This document shows, in pieces, positions 18,070-26,376 of a stretch of 64,000 nucleotides of DNA. This DNA is from Ulvibacter litoralis (GTDB lineage Bacteria; Bacteroidota; Bacteroidia; Flavobacteriales; Flavobacteriaceae), in NCBI RefSeq assembly GCF_900102055.1, contig NZ_FNBA01000006.1, positions 84,540 through 148,539 on the forward strand, read 5' to 3'. The notes below the pieces were generated by a model that did no database searches, was not told the DNA's origin, and saw only the letters and a list, made by a program, of their open reading frames with translations. The position numbers were made by a program, and so were the translations under genes. Positions within the stretch are counted from its first letter, which is position 1. Each line of letters starts with the position of its first letter.

Positions 18070-19875
18070 ATGCAACATAAGCAAGTAAAAAATATGCAAC
18101 AGTGTTTCTCAAATATAATGGCTACGGCATTCCTTCCGAAGTGGACAGGAGCAACGATATGCATTCTTTTCTTCTTTAGCTCGACCACCCTGTTCGGACA
18201 AGAAGACGATTTGGGATCGGAAGTAGTAAATATTGTAAAACCGTACACGCCGACGATTTCAGATGCGTTTAAAGTAAAAGAAACGCCTGTGCTTAACGAT
18301 TCAATTACTACGGCAAAAAAGAAGGTGGAGTACAGTATTTTTTCTGTTCCTGTAGCTTCTACATTTACACCAGCGAAAGGAAAAGCAACTGCTGTTGAAA
18401 AAGTGAAACCGATTAAATTGTACGATAATTATGCGACGCTTGGCTTCGGAAACTATACCAGTATTTTAGGCGAGTTGTACAGCAATTTTGAAATCAGTAG
18501 AACCGACAATGCTGGGTTTTTCTTTAAACATAATTCGTCACAAGGAGGAATCGATGGTGTGCTTTTAGACGATAAATTTTACGACACTAGTTTGGATGCA
18601 AATTATACCAGCAGACAGCGTGATGTTGCCTATCGACTAGATGCAGGCGTGTCGCATCAACTATTTAATTGGTATGGATTGAATGAAGAGTTTGAAACTG
18701 CTTCAGACGAACTTCTAGAATCCATAGACTCATCCCAAAATTATATTAGTGGATATGTAGGCGGAAGTATTTCTGTGGAAGATTCGTATTTCGAAAAGGT
18801 ATCTGCAACCCTTCGTTATTTAACCGATTCATATTCGAGTTCAGAATTTAACGCTCGAATTCAGCCACAATTTCAATTTCCACTATCGGATATGACATTG
18901 AAAGTAGGAGCCGATTTCGATTACCTAACAGGAAGTTTTGATAAAGGATATTTCTTAGATGGAGCAAATCAATACAGCTTTTTAAACGCCGGAATTATTC
19001 CTTCCATCGATTACATAAACAACGATTTAACTGTGTCTATAGGTGCTGCAGCTTACCTAGGATTGGATAGTGAAAATAGCAATACAGATTTCTTTATTTA
19101 CCCACGACTTGCCGTTTCGTATCGCTTGATCGATGAGTTGTTAATCGCTTACGGAGGTGCCGAAGGGTCGTTAGAGCAAAACACCTACTATAACTTCAAA
19201 GAAGAAAATCCGTATGTGTCACCAACCTTATTAGTAGCTCCAACAAGCGCATTGTACGAAGCTTTTGGAGGATTGAAAGGAAAGTTATCAAACTCAGTAG
19301 GGTATAACGTTCGTGCTTCCTACGGAAAAGACGAAAACAAAGCACTTTTCAGATTGAATCGATTTGGAGGTTTTTCGGAAGCAAACGAAGGCTACGAAAA
19401 TGGGAATTCGTTTCAAGTGGTGTACGACGATATTAAAACCTTGTCTGTGTTTGGTGAGTTGAAGGTTGAGGTTTCGAATGCATTTACCTTAGGGGTTAAC
19501 GCAAGTTATTACAACTACAACACTCAAGTAGAAATGGAAGCATGGAACCTACCAGAACTTGAAGCGTCTGTATTTTCTACATTCAGTATTACAGAAAAAT
19601 TATACGGAGGTGCTTCGTTGTTTTTCGTGGGAGAGCGTAAAGATTTATATACTGAGGGCGGACCTTTATACGACCCAATTAGTAGTGTAGCAACAGAAAT
19701 CACCCTTGATGCGTACGTTGATGCAAATGTACATTTAGGGTATAAAGTAAGTGATCGCTTGTCTGTTTTTGTAAAAGGAAGCAATTTGCTAAGCGATAGC
19801 TATGAAAAATGGGCAAACTACAAGGTACAAAGCATACAAGGACTGCTTGGTGCGACCTATAAATTTGACTGGTAG
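18070..19875 (+). CDS. Outer-membrane beta-barrel protein (TonB-receptor-like, no plug seen)
   Basis: 601 residues with an N-terminal hydrophobic signal (ATICILFFFSSTTLFGQ). After a conserved periplasmic stretch (LGSEVVNIVKPYTPTISDAF) it becomes a long series of alternating beta strands (for example YATLGFGNYTSILGELYSNFE) and ends in an aromatic C-terminus (LLGATYKFDW), typical of outer-membrane barrels. It resembles TonB-dependent receptor barrels, but I see no plug domain and no TonB box. Coupled to the TPR gene upstream, it may form an envelope complex with it. The start could also be the internal Met at residue 9 or 17. Confidence 0.78.
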   Translation: MQHKQVKNMQQCFSNIMATAFLPKWTGATICILFFFSSTTLFGQEDDLGSEVVNIVKPYTPTISDAFKVKETPVLNDSITTAKKKVEYSIFSVPVASTFTPAKGKATAVEKVKPIKLYDNYATLGFGNYTSILGELYSNFEISRTDNAGFFFKHNSSQGGIDGVLLDDKFYDTSLDANYTSRQRDVAYRLDAGVSHQLFNWYGLNEEFETASDELLESIDSSQNYISGYVGGSISVEDSYFEKVSATLRYLTDSYSSSEFNARIQPQFQFPLSDMTLKVGADFDYLTGSFDKGYFLDGANQYSFLNAGIIPSIDYINNDLTVSIGAAAYLGLDSENSNTDFFIYPRLAVSYRLIDELLIAYGGAEGSLEQNTYYNFKEENPYVSPTLLVAPTSALYEAFGGLKGKLSNSVGYNVRASYGKDENKALFRLNRFGGFSEANEGYENGNSFQVVYDDIKTLSVFGELKVEVSNAFTLGVNASYYNYNTQVEMEAWNLPELEASVFSTFSITEKLYGGASLFFVGERKDLYTEGGPLYDPISSVATEITLDAYVDANVHLGYKVSDRLSVFVKGSNLLSDSYEKWANYKVQSIQGLLGATYKFDW

Positions 19876-19892
19876 TATTACTGTCAGTTCGG

Positions 19893-19946
19893 GCGGAGTC
19901 GAGAACGTGTAAGTAAAACAATATACCCAATAGGTCTCGACTGCGC
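19893..19946. repeat. Imperfect inverted repeat of the GACTGCGC intergenic family
   Basis: GCGGAGTCGAGA (19893-19904) and TCTCGACTGCGC (19935-19946) are inverted copies with one mismatch, about 30 bases apart, directly after the barrel-protein gene. The right arm is a second copy of the element at 13410, in the opposite orientation. Confidence 0.6.
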
Positions 19947-19968
19947 CTGTCTGATGATAAAGGCAGGC
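19947..19968. repeat. 22-nt hairpin cassette, copy A
   Basis: CTGTCTG-ATGATAAA-GGCAGGC. With the preceding GC it folds into an 8-bp stem (GCCTGTCT / AGGCAGGC, one G-T pair). Removing exactly these 22 bases joins GGTCTCGACTGCGC to TCGTCCAGACAA, which restores the element seen intact at 13410 (TGCGCTCAACCAGACAA). It therefore looks like an insertion. Copy B is at 27645-27666. Confidence 0.6.
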
Positions 19969-20102
19969 TCGTCCAGACAAACAGATTAAGTATTCACACT
20001 AGTGCGTTTTTTAAATCGTACTCAATCAATGTCACCTTACAAATTGATTAATTCTTGCTTTTTAGAGCGGTTTTTCTTTACTTTTACTGAAAATATATTC
20101 AG

Positions 20103-21734
20103 ATGAAAAACCTTCTACTTCTTGTTGTGATACTTAGTGTCATCTCTTGTGCTCCTAAAAAGATTCCTGCCGATTTGCTCGTAAAAAACGCTACTATTTA
20201 TACGGTAAACGAAAATTTTGATACAGCCAATGCCTTTGTAGTTAAAGATGGAAAGATTCTAGAAATAGGCATAAAACCTGAGCTTGAGTTGAAATATGCA
20301 ATTGCTGAAACCTACGATGCCAAAGGAAAAACAATTGTCCCTGGATTGATTGATGCGCATGCACATTTATTCAACTTAGGAGCGATGCTTCAACATGTAG
20401 ATTTAGTAGGAACCACGAGTTATGATGAGGTTTTATCGCGTGTAGTGGCCTTTCAGAAAGAAAAAAATAGAGACTATATAATAGGTCGTGGTTGGGATCA
20501 AAACGATTGGGACGTAAAAGAATTCCCGACCAAAAAAGAACTAGATTCTTTATTTCCAGACACTCCTGTTGCTTTAGGGCGCGTAGATGGCCATGCATTA
20601 CTTGCAAATACAAAAGCATTAGAATTGGCAGGTATTACTGCAGAAACCAAGATGGAAGGTGGCGAAGTAGTGTTAGAAAACGGAGCGCCTAGCGGAATTG
20701 TAATTGACAGTCCGATGGAATTACTATGGAACACCTTTCCTGAAATGACAAGTGAAACAGCTTCTGAAGCCTTGCTAGCTGCTGAAAAAATCTGCCTAGA
20801 GAATGGACTTACCACTGTAAACGATGCAGGACTCGACCGAATGACTATTGAATTGATTGATAGCTTACAACAAGCAGGAGATATGTCGTTGCGGGTTTAT
20901 GCGATGGTTTCAAATACTCCTGAAAATTTAGACTACTATTTAAACAACGGAATTGTAAAAACAGAGCGTTTAAATGTACGTTCGGTAAAAGTGTATGGCG
21001 ATGGTGCCTTAGGATCGAGAGGAGCTGCTATGCGTGCGCCGTATAGCGATAAAGATGGACATTTTGGAGCGATGATTACAAATGCGGATAGCTTGGCGTT
21101 TTTAGCTGAGAAAATTGCAGCGGCTGGTTTTCAAATGAACACACACGCTATTGGGGATTCGGCAAATATTTCGGTATTACGTGCCTATAAAAAAGCACTG
21201 ACAGGGAAAACAGATGCCCGTTGGAAAGTAGAACACGCACAAATTGTAAGTCCTTCAGATTTCGATTATTTCTCGAATAATATCATTCCGTCGGTGCAAC
21301 CAACACATGCAACGAGCGATATGTATTGGGCAGAAGATAGAGTAGGAGCCGAGCGCATAAAAGGTGCGTATGCTTATAAAACGTTATTAGATAAAGCTGG
21401 AATTGTGGTATTAGGAACCGATTTTCCTGTAGAACAAGTAAATCCGATGTACACATTTTACGCGGCTGTAGCTCGTAAAGATTTGCAACAGTATCCTGAA
21501 AATGGTTTCAGAAAAGAAGAGGCCTTAAGTCGAGAAGAAGCCCTAAAAGGAATGACGATTTGGGCAGCTTATTCTAATTTTGAAGAAAACGAAAAAGGAA
21601 GTATTGAAGCAGGTAAATTTGCCGATTTCACCATACTAAATCAAGATATTATGACCATTGCTGAAGATAGCATCCCGAAAGTGAAAGTGATTGCAACTTT
21701 TGTAAACGGAGCTTTGGTGTATAGTAAAGAGTAA
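20103..21734 (+). CDS. Amidohydrolase family 3 lipoprotein (YtcJ-like)
   Basis: 543 residues. Lipoprotein signal with lipobox VISC (Cys16), so it is probably anchored in the envelope. Metal-dependent hydrolase motifs are in the right order: GLIDAHAHL (His86, His88), KVYGDGALGSRG, MNTHAIGD, WKVEHAQIV and VLGTDFPVEQ (late Asp). These match the YtcJ/NfdA branch that hydrolyses N-acyl or N-formyl amide bonds; the natural substrate is unknown. It is a single gene ending in a strong bidirectional terminator. Confidence 0.88.
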   Translation: MKNLLLLVVILSVISCAPKKIPADLLVKNATIYTVNENFDTANAFVVKDGKILEIGIKPELELKYAIAETYDAKGKTIVPGLIDAHAHLFNLGAMLQHVDLVGTTSYDEVLSRVVAFQKEKNRDYIIGRGWDQNDWDVKEFPTKKELDSLFPDTPVALGRVDGHALLANTKALELAGITAETKMEGGEVVLENGAPSGIVIDSPMELLWNTFPEMTSETASEALLAAEKICLENGLTTVNDAGLDRMTIELIDSLQQAGDMSLRVYAMVSNTPENLDYYLNNGIVKTERLNVRSVKVYGDGALGSRGAAMRAPYSDKDGHFGAMITNADSLAFLAEKIAAAGFQMNTHAIGDSANISVLRAYKKALTGKTDARWKVEHAQIVSPSDFDYFSNNIIPSVQPTHATSDMYWAEDRVGAERIKGAYAYKTLLDKAGIVVLGTDFPVEQVNPMYTFYAAVARKDLQQYPENGFRKEEALSREEALKGMTIWAAYSNFEENEKGSIEAGKFADFTILNQDIMTIAEDSIPKVKVIATFVNGALVYSKE

Positions 21735-21776
21735 TTTTTTTACTTCGGAAAGGTTTTCGTTTTATCGAAATAAAAA

Positions 21777-21834
21777 ACGACCCCATATCTATTTCAATGA
21801 AGAAATATACATGGGGTCGTTTCAATTGTTTTTT
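21777..21834. terminator. Bidirectional intrinsic terminator
   Basis: A perfect 10-bp stem (ACGACCCCAT / ATGGGGTCGT, 21777-21820) flanked by an A run on the left and a T run at 21829-21834. It serves the amidohydrolase (plus) and the small gene at 21877 (minus), which converge here. Confidence 0.88.
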
Positions 21835-21876
21835 AAAATATCAGTTATTACTTCTGAAGCTAAACGTGCTCGAACT

Positions 21877-22218
21877 TTAAAAATTTAAATTTTCTTTGTT
21901 GAGTAGTTTTTCAGAAAGCTTAAATGTTGCTGAATATTGAAGATCAGATTCTTCTCTTTTAAAATCTGAAAAGGCACTAATATACCATTTCGAATTGGTG
22001 GCTTTTTTGTTGTAATCTTCGTTTGTTTTAGAACCAAAGACTTTTCCATTCAACCAAGGTTCAATTTTATAGATTCCTATTCCGAACTTAGCAGCTCTTT
22101 TCAAAAGGATCCCGAAATCGGACTCAGAAAAGTGATGAATTTCTTCAGAATTAAAACCATCGTTGGTGTTTTTTAAATCTACAAAAACATGTTTCTCTAA
22201 AAATTCGTTCTTTTCCAT
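21877..22218 (-). CDS. Conserved hypothetical protein, 113 residues
   Basis: A soluble-looking, charged protein with no signal peptide. The most distinctive stretch is LKRAAKFGIGIYKIEPWLNGKVFG (two blocks, about 39-62), followed by NSKWYISAFSDFKREESDL. It looks like a genuine gene: codon use is like its neighbours and it ends at a shared bidirectional terminator. From memory similar short proteins occur in other flavobacteria. The function is unknown. Confidence 0.65.
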   Translation of the reverse strand: MEKNEFLEKHVFVDLKNTNDGFNSEEIHHFSESDFGILLKRAAKFGIGIYKIEPWLNGKVFGSKTNEDYNKKATNSKWYISAFSDFKREESDLQYSATFKLSEKLLNKENLNF

Positions 22219-22520
22219 AATAGCGTTGGTTAGGGGATTTGTTATTGCTTGTTATGCACAGTGTGATGCATGATTTAGCAGTTTAGGGTAGTGTTATTTT
22301 CCGAAGCAAAGATAGTTAATTATTACTTGGGAATTTCCTCATACTTTAAATTAAAGTATTGTGAGAAAAATGTCTAACGCAACTATGGTATTCAGCCAAA
22401 ATACAAATCTCAACGAGTTTTTATTCGAAAAAGAAAGAAAGTGCCTTAACACAAAAAATAAAACTAAAAAACAAGAATTATCTGCTATTTTATTGAATTT
22501 AAAGGGGATTGTAGCTTTAG
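22219..22520. other. Intergenic region, no confident feature
   Basis: About 300 bases between two minus-strand genes, AT-rich. Short opposing reading frames exist on both strands (22351-22612) but look unconvincing. I see no clear terminator. Confidence 0.5.
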
Positions 22521-23312
22521 CTATTTTCCTCCTTTTGCTTGTAAATCGGCAATGCATAGTGGGTCTAAGCCAGAAACACTTCTGCGTTGGTTTGAGAAAT
22601 ATTCAACAATAGCCGCTGGTCGATTTGTATTACTTTCAAAATACATTAAACACTCTTCAACAACACAGTGCTTCCCATGAGCAGGGTCCTCGTGGTCTGA
22701 GTGAATATCGTCTCCTTGAATGTTTACCAGTCCTAGTATATGCCCAAACTCGTGCTCTAAAGTTACCGTTTCTAAATCGATTAGATTAATCGTTGGATTG
22801 TTGGCAGCAAAGTCTTGGAGAGTACGTTCGTAAATAACGATAGAAGTATTTAAATAAGCAGTTCCTAATGTTACAGAAGTACTGGTATCATTAGTTGAAT
22901 TCCCATTTGCAAAGAAAATATACACTGAAATATCGTCTCCTTCTGTATAAAGAGTTCTGTTTTCGTCCTCAATGGTTTTGATCTCATCGATGTCGTACGG
23001 AGTGCCTGTCGGACTTGTAATTTGGGTTTCGGTAAAAGTAATCCCGCCAGGCTTATTCAATCGTTCTTCTAAAAAACTTCTAAAGTTAGCGATAGCTTCA
23101 TCTGTGGGTTTCGAAAATTCAGGATAGACCAATTCAACACTAAGACTAGAATACGTATCGTCCGATAAAATATCTTCCGCAGAAACACCTAACGCCTTTC
23201 TGTTTTCCGCTTTTAAGTCCTCAACAGAACTAGTGTTATCATCTTTTTTACAGGAGATTACCAATAAAAAGACGAATAATAAACTAAAGAAAGTGCGGTT
23301 AAAATGTTTCAT
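22521..23312 (-). CDS. Zinc metalloprotease lipoprotein (metzincin/archaemetzincin-like)
   Basis: 263 residues from the ATG at 23312; a start at 23339 would lie in the promoter. Lipobox LVISC gives lipid attachment at Cys21. The zinc site is HEFGHILGL (His187, Glu188, His191). Further histidines follow (His204, His207), then HCVVEECLMYF (about 215-225): a C-x4-C-x-M arrangement like the archaemetzincin core, whose Met would be the Met-turn. The later CxxC of archaemetzincins is missing; a single Cys lies near 253. Likely an envelope-anchored peptidase with unknown substrate. Confidence 0.78.
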   Translation of the reverse strand: MKHFNRTFFSLLFVFLLVISCKKDDNTSSVEDLKAENRKALGVSAEDILSDDTYSSLSVELVYPEFSKPTDEAIANFRSFLEERLNKPGGITFTETQITSPTGTPYDIDEIKTIEDENRTLYTEGDDISVYIFFANGNSTNDTSTSVTLGTAYLNTSIVIYERTLQDFAANNPTINLIDLETVTLEHEFGHILGLVNIQGDDIHSDHEDPAHGKHCVVEECLMYFESNTNRPAAIVEYFSNQRRSVSGLDPLCIADLQAKGGK

Positions 23313-23317
23313 TATTA

Positions 23318-23325
23318 TAAATTTG
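23318..23325 (+). promoter_or_regulatory. -7 box for the DUF2059 gene
   Basis: TAAATTTG, a perfect TAnnTTTG match 32 bases before the ATG at 23358. No clear -33 partner. Confidence 0.42.
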
Positions 23326-23332
23326 CGAGCAA

Positions 23333-23362
23333 CAAACATACCTTTAATATGTTCATTATGAA
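23333..23362 (-). promoter_or_regulatory. Promoter for the metalloprotease gene
   Basis: Minus strand reads TTC-N19-TATGTTTG, one base off consensus. The -33 element lies inside the first codons of the divergent gene, so the two promoters overlap in a 45-base gap. Confidence 0.58.
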
Positions 23363-23897
23363 AATACGTACACTTTTTTTAACGCTTTTTTGTGCAATTA
23401 GTATCTCTGTTTCAGGACAAGTTGATTCCTTTCAAGAAAATATTATTGATTACTTAAATAACAACGGAACCAAAGCGCAATATAGTGATGCGTACGACCA
23501 AATGTTTGATGTATTAAAAAATCAATTTTCTACTGCCGATGTTCCTGCCTCAGTTTGGGCTGAATTAAAAAATAATAAAGCTGAAAGTATAGAGGAAATA
23601 GTAAATTTTCTAACATTTGCTTACAGAAAGCACTTTACCGAAGCTGAAATTAAAAAAATGGCAACCTTCTATAAAAGTGAAGCTGCGCAGCGAATGGTGT
23701 CAAGATCGCCAGAAACAACCCAAGAAGATAACGATAAGGTGACAGCCTTTTTTGATAGCGAATTGGGGCGAAAAATTGAAGGTAAACGTGCTGAACTTTC
23801 AGTAGATATTTCAGAAATATCTGGACACTGGAGTCGTGAATTGTTTGCCGCTAAAATGGGTGATTTAATTAAGCAGGGTTATTCTCCGCAACAGTAA
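23358..23897 (+). CDS. Exported DUF2059 protein
   Basis: 179 residues from the ATG at 23358 (23349 also possible), with a signal peptide (MKIRTLFLTLFCAISISVSGQ). The body is helical, and FLTFAYRKHFTEAEIKKMATFYKSEAAQRM (in two parts) is the DUF2059 signature: a helix pair in which a Y/F-x4-FT-x2-E segment precedes the FY-x-S-x2-A/G motif. Periplasmic, function unknown. Its end overlaps the convergent methyltransferase by 29 bases, which is unusual but leaves both proteins intact. Confidence 0.82.
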   Translation: MKIRTLFLTLFCAISISVSGQVDSFQENIIDYLNNNGTKAQYSDAYDQMFDVLKNQFSTADVPASVWAELKNNKAESIEEIVNFLTFAYRKHFTEAEIKKMATFYKSEAAQRMVSRSPETTQEDNDKVTAFFDSELGRKIEGKRAELSVDISEISGHWSRELFAAKMGDLIKQGYSPQQ

Positions 23898-24588
23898 TTC
23901 GAGCTAAATAATCAAAATTTTCACCGCGCGTAAGTACTTCAAAATGTAAGCCACTTGCAATACAAGCGGTTTCAAAAATACGCTCGTCTAAATACAGCCA
24001 GTCGAAGACATCACTTTCTTCCCCTTTGTATTTCATAGAAAATTCAAGTTCACCGTAATACGAATCGCCAGGGATCCAAATTCCGCCGTCTTCTCCTTCG
24101 TCGTACATATATCGTAAGTCGCTAGAATCGATTAATATTTGACCTTTAGGTGTAAGTAATGACTTTAAATGATCTAAGAATACGGAGATAAATTCTAACT
24201 TCTGAAAGATTCCAGTTCCGTTCATTAAGAGTAAAATGGTATCGAACTTCTCGTTTTCCAAACGAATTAAATCAATACATCTCGCATCTTTAATTCCGCG
24301 AAGCGTACAGACTTCTACGGCACCTTCAGATGTATCTATGGCAGTAACAGGGAGTCCTTTTTCTTGAAGGTACAACGCATGGCAACCAGCACCACAACCT
24401 ATATCGAGTACTTTTCCTTTAGACAATTGCAACGCTTTTCGCTCTATCTGAGGCATTTCAGCATGCGTTCTGAAAAAATAGGGTAGCGGTAATATGTCTT
24501 CTTCACTAATATTAGTTTCAGTGATGATGTCCTCGGTATACTTTCCGTGGTAAAAATCGAGCAATGCGGTGCCTAATATATCTTTCAT
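23869..24588 (-). CDS. Class I SAM-dependent methyltransferase
   Basis: 239 residues. Motif I is VLDIGCGAGCHA (about 60-71), motif II VTAIDTSEGAVEVC, and FDTILLLMNGTGIF lies near 115. A central GEDGGIWIPGDSYYGELEF segment (about 166-184) is characteristic of this subgroup. The substrate is unknown; a small molecule is more likely than RNA since no RNA-binding domain is attached. Its start is 9 bases from the divergent gene at 24598. Confidence 0.85.
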   Translation of the reverse strand: MKDILGTALLDFYHGKYTEDIITETNISEEDILPLPYFFRTHAEMPQIERKALQLSKGKVLDIGCGAGCHALYLQEKGLPVTAIDTSEGAVEVCTLRGIKDARCIDLIRLENEKFDTILLLMNGTGIFQKLEFISVFLDHLKSLLTPKGQILIDSSDLRYMYDEGEDGGIWIPGDSYYGELEFSMKYKGEESDVFDWLYLDERIFETACIASGLHFEVLTRGENFDYLARITVAENNPA

Positions 24589-24597
24589 TGAGAAGAA

Positions 24598-25113
24598 ATG
24601 ATTACTTTTGAAATTGGTATGGACGAAATTTTAAAACAACTCCCACAATGCGCCAAAGATACGCATAACGAGACAAAAAAGTTCTTCAATACGTTGAAGA
24701 AAAAACCGCCAAAACATCTCGATGTGTTGATGCAAGAGCTACATGACGATGAGTTTGAGCGCACCGATTGTTTAACATGTGCCAATTGTTGTAAAACGAC
24801 TGGACCTTTGTTTACCGATAAAGATGTTGCACGTATTGCGAAACATTTTAGAATGAAAGAGCAAAAATTTATCGAGACCTATTTGCGTGTAGATGAAGAT
24901 AACGATTTTGTGTTGCAGCAAGTGCCGTGTACTTTTTTGGGTGCCGATAATTATTGCAGTATTTATGATGTGCGACCAAAAGCATGTGGCGAGTTTCCGC
25001 ACACCAACCGAAAGAAATTTCAGCAAATTACAGACCTTACCTTACAAAATGTCGCCATTTGTCCTGCGGCGTATAATATTGTTGAGGAAATGAAAAAGAG
25101 ATTGAAAAAGTAG
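24598..25113 (+). CDS. YkgJ family cysteine-cluster (putative Fe-S/zinc) protein
   Basis: 171 residues. The cluster reads CLTCANCCKTTGP (about 60-72), then CTFLGADNYCSIYDVRPKAC (about 111-130) and a late Cys. This is the YkgJ/UPF0153 pattern thought to bind an iron-sulfur cluster or zinc. ATG at 24619 is an alternative start. Divergent from the methyltransferase with almost no gap. The biochemical role of the family is not established. Confidence 0.85.
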   Translation: MITFEIGMDEILKQLPQCAKDTHNETKKFFNTLKKKPPKHLDVLMQELHDDEFERTDCLTCANCCKTTGPLFTDKDVARIAKHFRMKEQKFIETYLRVDEDNDFVLQQVPCTFLGADNYCSIYDVRPKACGEFPHTNRKKFQQITDLTLQNVAICPAAYNIVEEMKKRLKK

Positions 25114-25131
25114 GGGCAATGTAATTGCAAC

Positions 25132-26373
25132 TTATTTATAAAGCAAATACGGTTGGCGCATTTGGTTGTAAGCTTGCAAGTCGGCAGCCCAACTTTTCCG
25201 AATTTCTTGAGAAGTTTGTCCTGCTTCAATTTGTTTCTGAAGTTTTTCTGTTCCCGCTAATTTTGTAAAAAACGGAATAAAAAAGGTTTCTTTTTCATGG
25301 CTACTCGCATACGTGTCTATAAGCCAGTCAAGGTTTATTTGATGCAATTTTTCAACATTCTGAAGATCCATTCCGTAGCATTTTTCGTCTTTAAATTTAG
25401 GATATTTCGACCCTTCATTTGCTTTTGGAGTAAACGAAAAAGGATATAATTTTGCATCTAAAGAAGGTGCTCCAAAAATTTGAAATTGTAGTTCGGTACC
25501 GCGACCAGCACTTACAAATGTGCCTTCAAAAAAGCAAAGACTTGGATATAGATTTATAGCCGTGTCGTTGGGTAAATTAGGAGAAGGTTTAATAGGCAGG
25601 GAATAGGGAATTTGATGGTTGTAGTTTTCCATTGAAATCACAGAAAGATCACATAAAACCTTGTTTTGTAACCAACCTTCACCATTGATCATTTTTGCAT
25701 ATTCTCCAATCGTCATTCCGTGTACCACAGGAATCGGGTGCATTCCCACAAAGCTACTGTGTTCAGGTTCTAAAATAGGACCGTCGATATAATGACCATT
25801 GGGGTTTGGTCTGTCGAACACAATTACAGGAATGTTTGCTTCGGCACACGCTTCCATCACATAATGTAAGGTAGATATATAGGTATAAAAGCGTGCGCCT
25901 ACATCTTGAATGTCGAATATTATCACATCTATTCCTTGCAGTTGTTGTAGCGATGGTTTTTTATTTTTTCCGTAGAGCGAAATAATAGGCAATCCCGTTT
26001 TGGTATCAATCCCGTCTTTTATAAGTTCACCAGCATCGGCAGTTCCTCTAAAACCATGTTCGGGTGCAAATACTTTTGTGATAGAAACTTTTAAATCAAG
26101 CAATACATCGACCAAATGTGTGTTGTTTACTACAGAGGTCTGATTGGCAACAATTCCAACTTTTTTGTTGGCGAGCAAAGGAAGGTATTCTTGAAAACGA
26201 TCTGCTCCCAACACAATAGAAGCTTCCGTCATCGCTGGAATAGTTTCGTCTTTTAGGAACAATCCTTCCGATTGATTTTTTGTGTTTTGGTTCTGACTTT
26301 TACTTCCGCAAGAAAAACATACCAAAAGCGTTAAGATTAATGTATTTTTGACAAAAGATAATTTCATAGACAA
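25132..26373 (-). CDS. namZ: DUF1343 lipoprotein, NamZ-like exo-beta-N-acetylmuramidase
   Basis: 413 residues with a lipobox (LVCFSC), so probably envelope-anchored. Family blocks are all present: VGIVANQTSVV, VFAPEHGFRGTADAGE, IIFDIQDVGARFYTYISTLH, VFDRPNPNG, PVVHGMTIGEYAKMINGE, PSPNLPN and FFEGTFVSAGRGTELQF. The founding member, Bacillus NamZ, removes terminal MurNAc from peptidoglycan fragments, so this enzyme probably acts in wall recycling. An alternative start two codons in (ATG at 26367) is equally good. The start lies 3 bases from the divergent permease gene. Confidence 0.87.
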   Translation of the reverse strand: MSMKLSFVKNTLILTLLVCFSCGSKSQNQNTKNQSEGLFLKDETIPAMTEASIVLGADRFQEYLPLLANKKVGIVANQTSVVNNTHLVDVLLDLKVSITKVFAPEHGFRGTADAGELIKDGIDTKTGLPIISLYGKNKKPSLQQLQGIDVIIFDIQDVGARFYTYISTLHYVMEACAEANIPVIVFDRPNPNGHYIDGPILEPEHSSFVGMHPIPVVHGMTIGEYAKMINGEGWLQNKVLCDLSVISMENYNHQIPYSLPIKPSPNLPNDTAINLYPSLCFFEGTFVSAGRGTELQFQIFGAPSLDAKLYPFSFTPKANEGSKYPKFKDEKCYGMDLQNVEKLHQINLDWLIDTYASSHEKETFFIPFFTKLAGTEKLQKQIEAGQTSQEIRKSWAADLQAYNQMRQPYLLYK

Positions 26374-26376
26374 AGC

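Noticed and set aside
22361..22612. 83-residue plus-strand frame with a hydrophobic segment
   Set aside because: Overlaps the metalloprotease end on the other strand and a competing minus frame; hydrophobicity alone is not enough.
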